Positions 22,228 to 30,671 of a stretch of DNA of 44,648 bases are shown here, in pieces. The notes under the pieces were generated by a model. That model worked only from the letters and a program-made list of their open reading frames with translations, was not told the origin of the DNA and searched no databases. The DNA lies in assembly GCA_025465035.1 (NCBI GenBank), contig JAODMH010000142.1, forward strand, positions 1 through 44,648. The letters run 5' to 3'. The first letter of the stretch is position 1. Every line of letters starts with the position of its first letter. This DNA comes from Microbacteriaceae bacterium. Lineage in GTDB: Bacteria > Actinomycetota > Actinomycetes > Actinomycetales > Microbacteriaceae. The translations under genes were made by a program, and so were the position numbers.

Positions 22228-23202
22228 GTGGAGTTCGCCTATCACCGCCTCGCTCGCTCATCACCCGGCTATCGATGGTGGAAGCCGCTCGTCACCGCGC
22301 TCATCGCCATCGGGTTCTACCTGGTGCTGACCATCGTGCTCGTGGTCATCTTCGCGATCCTGGCGCTCGCCGTCCCCGCCATCGGGACAGAGTTCATGAA
22401 GCTGGTGACGACGGGCACTATCGACAACAGTTCGCCGGTGATCCTGGCTTTCTCGCTCGCCTCGATCGCGATCATCCTGCCATCGATCTGGCTCGCGCGC
22501 CTGATCATGGGGCCGCGCCCGGTGGGCCTCCTTTCGTCGGTCGCCGGCAGGCTGCGCTGGAAGTGGATGCTGCGGCTCCTCGTCCCCGTGGCCATCGCGT
22601 ACGGCGCCTCGACGCTGCTGTCCGCGGTCGTTCTTCCCCTGGTCCTCGGTGAGCCGCTCACCGCGCCGGTCGTGCGTTCCGACACCTGGATCGTCGTCGC
22701 CGTCGCCGTACTCCTGGTGCCGCTGCAGGCCACCGCGGAGGAGTTCTTCTTCCGTGGCTACCTCATGCAGGCGTTCGGCGGCTGGCTGAGGCATCCGCTC
22801 TTCGCGATCCTCCTTCCGATCCCCTTCTTCACCTTCGGACACGACTACGACCTCTGGGGTCTCGCCGATGTGACTGTCTTCGGCGTGACCGCCGCGTGGC
22901 TGGTCTGGCGCACAGGCGGCCTCGAAGCCGCGATCGTCGCACACGTGGTCAACAACACTGTCATCTTCGTGTTGGGCGGGTTCGGCCTGGTCAACGTGGA
23001 CTCGAAGACCGGGAGCTGGGGCGAGGTACTCGTATCGGTGCTCACGCTCGCCCTGTATTCCTGGCTGGTGCTGCTGGCCGCCAGGCGATTCGGCATCGCC
23101 AGGGTACGAGTTGTCGAACCTCCTCTCCCCGAGCCGATGGTTTCTTCCGGCCAGAGTCCACAGTCGGCACCCACGGACACCGCTGTCGGCCGCCACGATT
23201 AG
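22228..23202 (+). CDS. CPBP-family intramembrane metalloprotease
   Basis: Integral membrane protein of 324 residues with about eight helices. The Abi/CPBP active-site motifs are all present: EEFFFRG (E171, E172, R176), FFTFGH (H205) and AHVVNN (H239, N242, N243). Family members cleave prenylated or membrane proteins, process bacteriocins or confer bacteriocin immunity; the substrate here is unknown. The GTG start is supported by a -10 box six bases upstream. The polar C-terminal tail of about 35 residues is cytoplasmic. RecQ follows after nine bases. Confidence 0.92.
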   Translation: MEFAYHRLARSSPGYRWWKPLVTALIAIGFYLVLTIVLVVIFAILALAVPAIGTEFMKLVTTGTIDNSSPVILAFSLASIAIILPSIWLARLIMGPRPVGLLSSVAGRLRWKWMLRLLVPVAIAYGASTLLSAVVLPLVLGEPLTAPVVRSDTWIVVAVAVLLVPLQATAEEFFFRGYLMQAFGGWLRHPLFAILLPIPFFTFGHDYDLWGLADVTVFGVTAAWLVWRTGGLEAAIVAHVVNNTVIFVLGGFGLVNVDSKTGSWGEVLVSVLTLALYSWLVLLAARRFGIARVRVVEPPLPEPMVSSGQSPQSAPTDTAVGRHD

Positions 23203-23211
23203 ACTCGCCGG

Positions 23212-25155
23212 GTGAGTTGGAGCGCGGAGATCCCCTGGGATCCAGACATCGAGGCGCCGCCAGATCCCTGGGACGAGCCACCGCCGTTTCCCGACGACGA
23301 AGAGCTCGCGGTAATCAGGCGCGGGCCCGCGCGGCCCGCGCCCGCACGCTACGCCACCGCCGTCGAGGCGCTGCACACCGTCTTCGGCTACGACGCGTTC
23401 CGGGGCGACCAGGCAGACATCATCCAACAGGTCGTCGGCGGTGGTGACGCGCTGGTTCTCATGCCGACCGGCGGTGGCAAGTCGCTCTGCTATCAGATCC
23501 CCGCGCTGGTGCGCGAAGGCACCGGGGTCGTGATCTCGCCCCTCATCGCGCTGATGCAGGACCAGGTGGATGCCCTGTCGGCCGTCGGCGTGCGTGCGGC
23601 GTTCCTCAACTCGACCCAGGACTCCGCCCAGCGCACCGCGGTCGAACGGGCCTTCCTCGCCGGCGAACTCGACCTGCTCTATCTCGCGCCGGAACGCCTG
23701 CGCGTCTCCGCGACGGCCGATCTGCTCGACCGGGGAGCCATCTCGCTGTTCGCGATCGACGAGGCGCACTGCGTCTCCCAATGGGGTCACGACTTCCGGC
23801 CGGACTATCTGCAGCTCTCGATGCTGCACGAGCGCTGGCCGACCGTCCCTCGCATCGCGCTCACCGCCACGGCTACGGAGCAGACCCACCGCGAGATCCA
23901 GAAGCGGTTGCAACTGACGGATGCCCGGCACTTCGTCGCGAGCTTCGATCGCCCCAACATCCAATACCGTATCGCCGCGAAGAACGCGCCTCAGCAGCAG
24001 CTACTGGAGCTGTTGCGGGCGGAACACGCCGGTGACGCGGGCATCGTGTACTGCCTGTCGCGGGCATCCGTCGAGAAGACCGCCGATTTCCTGGTGCAGA
24101 ACGGCATTCCCGCACTGCCATACCACGCCGGCCTCGACTCCCGGCTGAGGGCGGCCAACCAGTCGCGCTTCCTGCGCGAGGACGGCATCGTGATGGTGGC
24201 GACAATCGCATTCGGCATGGGAATCGACAAGCCCGACGTGCGTTTCGTCGCCCACCTCGACCTGCCAAAATCTGTCGAGGGCTACTACCAGGAGACCGGC
24301 CGTGCCGGACGGGATGGGCTGCCCTCGACGGCCTGGCTCGCCTATGGGCTGCAGGACGTGATGCAGCAGCGTCGGATGATCGACGGCTCTGAGGGGGACG
24401 CGGAGCATCGCCGCCGACTCGGCACCCACCTCGACGCGATGCTCGCCCTGTGCGAGACAGTCGAATGTCGTCGGATGCAGCTTCTCGCCTACTTCGGCGA
24501 GAAGTCGGCGCCCTGCGGCAACTGCGACACCTGTCTGGCGCCGCCGGAGTCCTGGGACGGAACGATTCCCGCGCAGAAGCTGCTGTCCACGGTCGTGCGT
24601 CTGCAGAGGGAACGCAATCAGAAGTTCGGTGCGGGGCAGATCGTCGACATCCTGCTCGGCAAGACCACTCCGCGGGTCACGCAGTACGGCCACGACAACC
24701 TCAGCACCTTCGGCATTGGCACTGAACTCAGTGAGCAGGAGTGGCGGGGTGTGGTTCGCCAGCTACTCGCCCAGAGCCTGCTCGCCGTCAACAGTGACGG
24801 CTTCGGAACTCTGGTCACCACCGAGGCGAGCGCCTCGGTGCTCGGCGGCCAGCGGAAAGTGCCGCTGAGGCGCGAACCCGAGAGGCCGACCCGTGCGGCC
24901 AGGGCCCGTCGCACCTCGCTCGCGGAACTGCCGGCCGCGGCGGCCCCTGTCTTCGAACGGCTGCGAGCCTGGCGCGCGGCCGAGGCGAAGGAGCAGGGCG
25001 TTCCGGCCTACGTCATCTTCCACGACGCCACGCTGCGCGAGATCGCGGTCGGCACACCGACCACCCTCGTCGAGCTCGGCACGATGAGCGGGGTGGGCGA
25101 GAACAAGCTCGCGAAGTACGGCGAGGCGATTCTCGGCGTGCTGAAAGCCGCGTAA
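23212..25155 (+). CDS. recQ: ATP-dependent DNA helicase RecQ
   Basis: 3'-5' DNA helicase of 647 residues acting in recombination and fork repair. After an acidic, Pro-rich extension of about 45 residues come the helicase motifs: MPTGGGKS (Walker A, from residue 84), DEAH (183-186) in [27 protein letters not shown] and [10 protein letters not shown]. The zinc site uses C419, C435, C438 and C441; a winged RQC-like domain and a C-terminal HRDC domain (after about residue 565, with [13 protein letters not shown]) follow. The GTG start lies nine bases after the CPBP stop, and TAGACT (23201-23206) may be the -10 box of a separate leaderless message. The acidic extension is longer than in E. coli RecQ. 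Confidence 0.94.
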   Translation: MSWSAEIPWDPDIEAPPDPWDEPPPFPDDEELAVIRRGPARPAPARYATAVEALHTVFGYDAFRGDQADIIQQVVGGGDALVLMPTGGGKSLCYQIPALVREGTGVVISPLIALMQDQVDALSAVGVRAAFLNSTQDSAQRTAVERAFLAGELDLLYLAPERLRVSATADLLDRGAISLFAIDEAHCVSQWGHDFRPDYLQLSMLHERWPTVPRIALTATATEQTHREIQKRLQLTDARHFVASFDRPNIQYRIAAKNAPQQQLLELLRAEHAGDAGIVYCLSRASVEKTADFLVQNGIPALPYHAGLDSRLRAANQSRFLREDGIVMVATIAFGMGIDKPDVRFVAHLDLPKSVEGYYQETGRAGRDGLPSTAWLAYGLQDVMQQRRMIDGSEGDAEHRRRLGTHLDAMLALCETVECRRMQLLAYFGEKSAPCGNCDTCLAPPESWDGTIPAQKLLSTVVRLQRERNQKFGAGQIVDILLGKTTPRVTQYGHDNLSTFGIGTELSEQEWRGVVRQLLAQSLLAVNSDGFGTLVTTEASASVLGGQRKVPLRREPERPTRAARARRTSLAELPAAAAPVFERLRAWRAAEAKEQGVPAYVIFHDATLREIAVGTPTTLVELGTMSGVGENKLAKYGEAILGVLKAA

Positions 25156-25162
25156 CGCCGGG

Positions 25163-25612
25163 TCAGGCCTGCGCTTCGACGATGGACCCGGTGGCGGTGA
25201 TCGCGTCGAGCGCGCGCCGGAGCTGGGTGCTCGAGGTGTGCATCGTGTAGGGGAAATACACCACTTCGACTCCGACGGCGGCGAATTCGCGTTCGAGCCG
25301 GATTCCCTTCTCAGTGCCACGCCAATCGTCGCCCTTGAAGAAGACGTTGAAGCCGATCTCGCGCCAGGTGTCGAGCTTGTCCGGCAGCATCTCGGCACGC
25401 GCTTCATCCACGTAGCTGATGTGACTCACGATCTCGAGCCGCTCGGCAAGCGGGATGACCGGGGTGATTCCCTTGGTCGACTGCAGCATTTCGTCGGAGA
25501 CGACGCCGGCGATGAGGTAGTCGCACTGGCTCTTGGCATGCTTGAGAATATTAAGGTGGCCGACGTGGAACAGGTCAAAAGCTCCAGCGGCATAGCCAAT
25601 TTTTCGGGTCAT
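25163..25612 (-). CDS. TagD-like glycerol-3-phosphate cytidylyltransferase family protein
   Basis: Nucleotidyltransferase of 149 residues. The catalytic motif GAFDLFHVGH at residues 10-19 and the SSTQLRR segment at about 128-133 (equivalent of the I-S-T-T motif) are present, and KGDDWRGTEKG matches TagD. TagD makes CDP-glycerol from glycerol-3-phosphate and CTP for teichoic acids or glycerol-phosphate decorations. Related enzymes accept other phosphates, so the substrate is likely but not certain. It is probably the first visible step of the surface polymer locus to its right. It is convergent with recQ with seven bases between the stops. Its leader has an ACCCGA motif 19 bases before the ATG and a small TTCTC/GAGAA hairpin. 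Confidence 0.88.
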   Translation of the reverse strand: MTRKIGYAAGAFDLFHVGHLNILKHAKSQCDYLIAGVVSDEMLQSTKGITPVIPLAERLEIVSHISYVDEARAEMLPDKLDTWREIGFNVFFKGDDWRGTEKGIRLEREFAAVGVEVVYFPYTMHTSSTQLRRALDAITATGSIVEAQA

Positions 25613-25625
25613 TGGTTACACAGGT

Positions 25626-25642
25626 TTCTCTTCGGGTGAGAA
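25626..25642 (-). promoter_or_regulatory. Leader hairpin and ACCCGA motif before the TagD-like gene
   Basis: TTCTC-TTCGGGT-GAGAA can form a small stem loop. The loop contains ACCCGA on the minus strand (25637-25632), the hexamer also found in the leaders of four other genes of this locus. Confidence 0.4.
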
Positions 25643-25734
25643 GGTGGGATCCGATCATCCGCGTGGGTGGCGCGATGAATCCTTCGTCCAGACTATCGCG
25701 AAGAGTTCTTCCGCGTCGACAGAAATTCCGATCT

Positions 25735-25751
25735 GCCCCCTAACGGGGGGC
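25735..25751 (-). terminator. Hairpin terminator after the polymerase gene
   Basis: GCCCCC-TAACG-GGGGGC forms a compact GC-rich stem seven bases after the stop codon of the polymerase gene. It is followed on the minus strand by a short T-containing stretch. It probably ends the Wzz/polymerase transcript before the TagD-like gene. Confidence 0.6.
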
Positions 25752-25758
25752 CTACGAC

Positions 25759-27012
25759 TCAGACCAGGGTGCGTTGTGCCTCGATGGGCAGCGGCGCGGC
25801 CAACTGATAGGGATGCTCCGGCTTCGGTCTGCCGGGGAACATCGTTCCCGGCTCGAGTATGAGTGAGATCGTGAGGAAAAGCAGGAACGTCGCGCTCGAA
25901 TCGATGAGCCCGCTCTCGGTAAAGCTGCGGATGAGAAGCATGACGAGGAGCGGGATCATGACAGCGCGCATCCCCGGCCGGCGCAGGCTTTCGACCGAGG
26001 TGACCACGATCCAGATGACGAGAAGCACCGTTCCGATGACGCCGGCCTGGGCGATGACGGACACCCAGCTGCTGTCGAGCACCTGTTCGATGCGCCACGG
26101 TTGCTGCACCGGTACCGTCTTGGCTGCCAGACCGATGCCGATCCATTTCGCCCAGGAATCGACAGGAGTGGCGAGGACTGCGTCCCAGGCGACGGTGCGT
26201 GAGCTCAGCGTCGTCAACTGGTCGAGACCCTGTCCACGCGCGAAGATCTGCACGACAGTGTCGGTGAAGGTCAGCAGCACGTAGAGGACCGGTACCGTCG
26301 CGATGGTGACGATCGCTGTCGACCTCGCGATCCGGCGGCTGAGGAAGAGGGTCAGGACGATTCCGATCACGGCAACCAGAAGCGTCGTGCGTGATTGGGT
26401 CGCAAAGACAATGGCGAGCATGGCTATGATCGCGGCGGTATTCAGCAGATGGAATCCGCGGCGCGCGATATCCGCGGCGAGACCGATGGCCGGCGGCGCT
26501 GCTAGGCCCGCAAGCACGTTGGGCGCCATTTCCGGGATGCCTCCGGAAAGCCGCCCGCCCGTCAGCCCCTGCAGGGCGCCGGTCGCACCGGAGACCAACG
26601 CAATGACACCCAATGCCGCGAGCAGTGCGTTGAGCACGACGAGCGGCGGAGCGGACTTGACGACGATGACGACGGTGGCCGCGATCAACACGATGCGGAC
26701 GGACAGCACCAGCGCAGCGGTGGCATCTCCGGCGGCAAGTGCGCCCATCGCCGAGATGAGTACTATCCCCGCAAGCAGCGAGAGCGTCCGCACGCCGACG
26801 CTGCCCGTCCTTTTTGTCACCCAATGCAGCGCGAACGCGCAGCAGAAGGCGATGATTCCCACGATGGCTTTTGCCACGACGACGGGGTCGGCGCCACCAC
26901 TGTAGATGGTACCTCGCCGCCAGGGCACGACACTGATGACGACCAGGAGCAGGATCAGGAAGACCAGGAGCTGATCTCTCCGCTCCGTCCTGCCCTGTCG
27001 CGTCCCCGCCAT
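25759..27012 (-). CDS. O-antigen ligase/Wzy-type polysaccharide polymerase
   Basis: Integral membrane protein of 417 residues with about eleven helices and one large extracellular loop (about residues 260-320), the layout of Wzy/WaaL proteins. The loop carries LSSRTVAWDAVLATPVDSW, similar to the conserved R-x-x-x-W region of O-antigen ligase family proteins. It probably joins lipid-linked repeat units outside the membrane. It starts two bases after the stop of the Wzz-like gene, so chain-length protein and polymerase are coupled. The C-terminus is short and polar. Sequence of this family is poorly conserved, so the assignment rests on topology, loop motif and neighbours. Confidence 0.8.
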   Translation of the reverse strand: MAGTRQGRTERRDQLLVFLILLLVVISVVPWRRGTIYSGGADPVVVAKAIVGIIAFCCAFALHWVTKRTGSVGVRTLSLLAGIVLISAMGALAAGDATAALVLSVRIVLIAATVVIVVKSAPPLVVLNALLAALGVIALVSGATGALQGLTGGRLSGGIPEMAPNVLAGLAAPPAIGLAADIARRGFHLLNTAAIIAMLAIVFATQSRTTLLVAVIGIVLTLFLSRRIARSTAIVTIATVPVLYVLLTFTDTVVQIFARGQGLDQLTTLSSRTVAWDAVLATPVDSWAKWIGIGLAAKTVPVQQPWRIEQVLDSSWVSVIAQAGVIGTVLLVIWIVVTSVESLRRPGMRAVMIPLLVMLLIRSFTESGLIDSSATFLLFLTISLILEPGTMFPGRPKPEHPYQLAAPLPIEAQRTLV

Positions 27013-27014
27013 GG

Positions 27015-28631
27015 TCAGTCCGCTGAAGAGTTCTGGCCGATCCCGGCATCCGGTACCGACTCGGCCATCCGAGCCGGTTCACTCACCGACCTGGGCTCGG
27101 CGTCGGCTGCGATACCCGCGTCCTCTGTGGCGGATGCCGCGGCCTTCGTCGTTCCACGAACCCGCCCCGGAGCTGCCGTCTGGCGCCTGGGGGCACGGCC
27201 GGTGGTGAGGGGCTTCGGAGCGGAAGTAATCTCGGTCGCGGCCGCGTCGGCTGGGGAATCCAGGGCCGTTCTGACCGGTGTACGTTTCACTTCGTTGAAA
27301 TCGCCAGGCAGCCAGTGGGCCGCGAGGTCGCTTCTTCTCGAGGATGGGACGTCCGTCATCACGATGCCGAGCGGTCGCACTCCTGTCAGACGAAGATGGG
27401 AGAGCACGTGCCCGAGGTCCGCCGAATGGGTTCGGCCGAACCGTACCAGCACCACCACACCATCCGCGTACGGTCCCGCGAGCTCGAGGCTCGCCGGGTG
27501 GGTGATCGATGTGGCTTGCATCACCGTGATGTCGAAGGATGAGGCAAGCTCGCGCATAGCCCTGCCGATGTGCCGTTCCGCCTCGAGCTCTTTTGGCTGA
27601 TTCTCGGGGTTGCCGGCGGGAACCAGACTGAAGTGCTCACCCTCGACGGGGATGACGACATCGGTAATTGACCTGCTGCCGTCGAGAACATCGGCGAGAC
27701 CCCGGGCAGCATCAGCGGTTCCTAGGATCGAGTCGATTCCGCCTCTGAAGTCGCCTTCGACGAGACAGACCGAACGACCGGTCGCCGCGAAGGCCCGGGC
27801 GAAGCTCACACGCACCTGGACCTCATCGGCTGCTCGGCTCGCGGGCACGAGCAACAGGACGTCGGGCAGAACGGTTCCGTTTGCCAGCGCGATATTCAGC
27901 TGGGCCTCCCGAAAGCGCGCTTCCCTGGTCGTCAGCTGCGTGCCATCGGAACGGCCGTCGTGCGACGATAACCGCGGCAGTTGGCCGAGGACCGGCAATC
28001 CGGAGATTCGCCGTACCTGGGTGACGGAGCGAATGGTGGTATCCAGCCTTCCCCACACGATTGCGACAATGAGGCCGAGCGCAAGACCGCCGAGAAGGCC
28101 AAGACCCAGGACGATGCTCAACTGGGGCCCCGAGGCTGTCGAGGGGGTTCCGGCGGGGATCCCCAGTTTCAGGTTGACCGAGTAGTGGCTGTCAGCCGGA
28201 GAATTTTCCAGATTCGATACGACGGAGGCGAGATTGGTGGCAACCGAGTTGGCGATCTCCCCCGCCAAGACGGGATCGCCGGACGTCGCTTTGATCTGTA
28301 GCAGCAGAGTGGTCGGCGGGTTCGTCACGGTGATGGAGTTGCCGAGTTGCTGGGCCGAGAGGTTCAGTCCGAGACTGTTGATCGTCTCGCTGAGCACGTC
28401 GGAGCCGTAGGCCAACTCGGGATAGGACGTGATGTGTGCGAGACCGAACTGCGAACGCTCGTTGAGCGAACCGGTATCCGACTGCACCGAAAGGAACAGG
28501 GTCGCCGTCGCGGAATAGGACCGGGGAATCGAAGTGCCGATGATCGCTGCCACCCCGATTCCCACGAGTATGCCGACGACGATCGCGATCCAGCGATCAC
28601 GAAATATGCGGAGGTAACCCTGAAGTTCCAT
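27015..28631 (-). CDS. Wzz-like chain-length protein fused to degenerate BY-kinase domain
   Basis: Membrane protein of 538 residues. Helix 1 is at 14-34, an extracellular Wzz domain at 35-170, helix 2 at about 171-193, and a cytoplasmic domain at about 230-430 with the layout of bacterial tyrosine kinases (CpsD/Wzc). All nucleotide-binding motifs are lost: the P-loop position reads LVPASRAADEVQV instead of GEGKST, the A' motif reads CLVEGDFR, and the Walker B aspartate position reads ITVMQATS. No C-terminal tyrosine cluster exists; the tail after 430 is Ala/Pro/Arg rich. It is thus probably a kinase-dead co-polymerase that controls chain length. The ATG at 28631 follows AAAGG; a longer frame starts at 28700. 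Confidence 0.85.
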   Translation of the reverse strand: MELQGYLRIFRDRWIAIVVGILVGIGVAAIIGTSIPRSYSATATLFLSVQSDTGSLNERSQFGLAHITSYPELAYGSDVLSETINSLGLNLSAQQLGNSITVTNPPTTLLLQIKATSGDPVLAGEIANSVATNLASVVSNLENSPADSHYSVNLKLGIPAGTPSTASGPQLSIVLGLGLLGGLALGLIVAIVWGRLDTTIRSVTQVRRISGLPVLGQLPRLSSHDGRSDGTQLTTREARFREAQLNIALANGTVLPDVLLLVPASRAADEVQVRVSFARAFAATGRSVCLVEGDFRGGIDSILGTADAARGLADVLDGSRSITDVVIPVEGEHFSLVPAGNPENQPKELEAERHIGRAMRELASSFDITVMQATSITHPASLELAGPYADGVVVLVRFGRTHSADLGHVLSHLRLTGVRPLGIVMTDVPSSRRSDLAAHWLPGDFNEVKRTPVRTALDSPADAAATEITSAPKPLTTGRAPRRQTAAPGRVRGTTKAAASATEDAGIAADAEPRSVSEPARMAESVPDAGIGQNSSAD

Positions 28632-28814
28632 CTGGCCTTTAATTCTCTCGGGTGGAGCGAGACAAATGAATACGAATGCATCGTCGCAGTGCCGGACCAT
28701 CCTACTTCTCGTCTGCGAGACGATATCTGGGAGAATAGCAGCAGCACTGGACCCGATAGTGCCAGGAGCGGGGCTCCCGAACCCGAGCTGATTCTCTTAT
28801 CCGAAAGATCGTTG
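28632..28814. promoter_or_regulatory. Divergent promoter region of wzz-like and beta-helix genes
   Basis: This 183-bp gap contains the perfect dyad TCGTCT-GCG-AGACGA (28709-28723), two ACCCGA motifs on the plus strand (28751-28756 and 28781-28786) before the beta-helix gene, and one on the minus strand (28653-28648) before the wzz-like gene. I could not assign a reliable -35/-10 pair. The dyad is central and may bind a regulator of both directions. Confidence 0.5.
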
Positions 28815-30665
28815 ATGAACCAGGCTGGCGCGCGCACCCGCTCCGAGATGCTCCCGTCGGGATCTCATGGCCGGCACGTCAGTCGATTTCGGCGGCGCCT
28901 GACCATGCTGGCCGCGCTCGGCGTGATCGTCATCGGCGTGATCGCCGTCATCCTCGTGGTGAATCGACCAGGGGTCGTGGCCTCCAAACCGGCGGTCGTA
29001 GAACCCGTTACGGCGGCGGGTGCCGCCGAGCTGGGGACGATCTCCTATCCCATACCGAAGAATGCCATATTCGTCTCGCCCAATGGATCGGACCAGGCGT
29101 CCGGCACGGAAGCGCAGCCTCTCCTCAATGTCCAACAGGCGATCACCATCGCACACTCTGGCCAGACGATCGTCCTGCGGGCCGGGGAGTATCACCAGCG
29201 GGTAACCATAACCAGCGACAAGACCGTCACCATCCAGCCATACCTCAAGGAGGTCGTCTGGTTCGATGGCAGCACGGTCGTCAGTGCCTGGCGGCAGAAT
29301 CGCGGCGTTTGGGTCTCCGATGGATGGGCGACGCAGTTCGATTCCAGCCCCACCTATAAGCGTGGCGCACCCGACAACACCGAACCATCGTGGATCTTTC
29401 TGAACCCCGCTTACCCCCTTGCCGCTCAGCCCGATCAACTCTGGATCGACGGCAAAGCACAGACCCAGGTGGCGTCGGCGGCTGCCGTCGTTCCCGGCAC
29501 CTTCGCCGTCGATGCTGCGGCGAAGAGGCTCTACCTCGGATCCGATCCGTCCGGCCACGAGGTCAGGTCGAGCGACAAGACGAAGGCCCTCAACGTTCAG
29601 TCGCAGAACACCGTGCTGCGAGGGGTGGGGATCCGTCGCTACGCCACCTCGGTTCCCGGCTTCGGCACCGTAACGGTGGAGGCCTCCGGGGTGACGATCG
29701 AGAACGTGCTGATCGAAGACAACGCCACGACCGGGCTCTTCGTGGCCGCCGCCCGGGCCACGGTGCGCAATGTGACGGTGCGCGAAAACGGCATGATGGG
29801 CATGGGCGCGAACTACGCGGACAATCTTCACGTGACCGGCCTCCTCGCCACTCATAACAACACGCAACACTTCAATAACGCGCCGGTTTCCGGCGGATTC
29901 AAGCTCACCAAGTCGCGGACTGTCACCATCGAGAAGAGCCGACTCAGCGACAATTTCGGGCCGGGGCTGTGGTTCGACCAGTCGGATTTCAACGTTCATG
30001 TCATCGCGAATGACATCAGCGGGAATCAGGGGCATGGGCTGATCCTCGAGATTTCCGCTCGCTTTGTCCTCGCCGGCAACCTGATCTCGGCCAACCGCGA
30101 CAACGGCATCAAGGTCAACGACACCGGCGATGTGCAGATCTGGAACAACACCGTGACCGCGAACGGCATCGATCTCCGCATCGCGCAAGACCTGCGTCGG
30201 GCGAGTGATCAGAGCGTTCCCGGCAGCGATCCGCGCCAGACACAGCCCGATCCGAATATGACCTGGGTTGTTGGCGCGGTCACGGTGAGCAACAACGTCT
30301 TCTCGGGGGCCACCGATAGCCTGGTCAGGTTCGAGGACTTTTCGGGGGGATCTACCGTCGGGCAACTGGGAGTCTCGTTTGACGGTAACGCGTATCAGCG
30401 ACGAGACGCATCCTCTCCGAAGGCGCTCGTCGTTTGGCCTCACGGGAAGGGCGGCGTGAGTTACGGAACCCTGAAGGCCTTCGAGGGTTCCACCGGCCAG
30501 GAGAAGCATGGGGTGGAGCTCGGTCGCGCGGACGCGAGCAAGGCGAGTTGGCTGACCGGCGGACCGGACGGCGCTGCTGCATTACGGAGCGTACGGACGA
30601 TCCCGACCTCTGTCCGCCAACTGCTCGGCTGGGATAGTTCAGTGCGTCGGCTGGGCGCGGAGTAG
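28815..30665 (+). CDS. Membrane-anchored parallel beta-helix protein
   Basis: Protein of 616 residues. A basic cytoplasmic N-terminus and one helix at about 32-55 (LGVIVIGVIAVILVV) anchor it; the rest is outside. FVSPNGSDQASGT begins the typical N-cap of pectate-lyase-like proteins, and residues about 200-470 have the repeating pattern of a right-handed beta helix (VTIENVLIEDNATTG, VRNVTVRENG, VIANDISGNQGHG, LAGNLISANRDNGI). In polysaccharide loci such proteins act as lyases, epimerases or glycosidases on the polymer, so a role in trimming or modifying the exported chain is likely. No family-specific catalytic residues are recognised. The ATG at 28815 is chosen over the long open frame from 28347. 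Confidence 0.82.
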   Translation: MNQAGARTRSEMLPSGSHGRHVSRFRRRLTMLAALGVIVIGVIAVILVVNRPGVVASKPAVVEPVTAAGAAELGTISYPIPKNAIFVSPNGSDQASGTEAQPLLNVQQAITIAHSGQTIVLRAGEYHQRVTITSDKTVTIQPYLKEVVWFDGSTVVSAWRQNRGVWVSDGWATQFDSSPTYKRGAPDNTEPSWIFLNPAYPLAAQPDQLWIDGKAQTQVASAAAVVPGTFAVDAAAKRLYLGSDPSGHEVRSSDKTKALNVQSQNTVLRGVGIRRYATSVPGFGTVTVEASGVTIENVLIEDNATTGLFVAAARATVRNVTVRENGMMGMGANYADNLHVTGLLATHNNTQHFNNAPVSGGFKLTKSRTVTIEKSRLSDNFGPGLWFDQSDFNVHVIANDISGNQGHGLILEISARFVLAGNLISANRDNGIKVNDTGDVQIWNNTVTANGIDLRIAQDLRRASDQSVPGSDPRQTQPDPNMTWVVGAVTVSNNVFSGATDSLVRFEDFSGGSTVGQLGVSFDGNAYQRRDASSPKALVVWPHGKGGVSYGTLKAFEGSTGQEKHGVELGRADASKASWLTGGPDGAAALRSVRTIPTSVRQLLGWDSSVRRLGAE

Positions 30666-30671
30666 TTGTGC

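Noticed and set aside
28347-28814. Upstream extension of the beta-helix gene
   Set aside because: It would run antisense through the start of the Wzz-like gene, and the membrane anchor begins only after 28815.
28797-30509. 570-codon minus-strand frame opposite the beta-helix gene
   Set aside because: The plus-strand frame has a signal anchor and beta-helix pattern; the minus frame has no domain and is a shadow.
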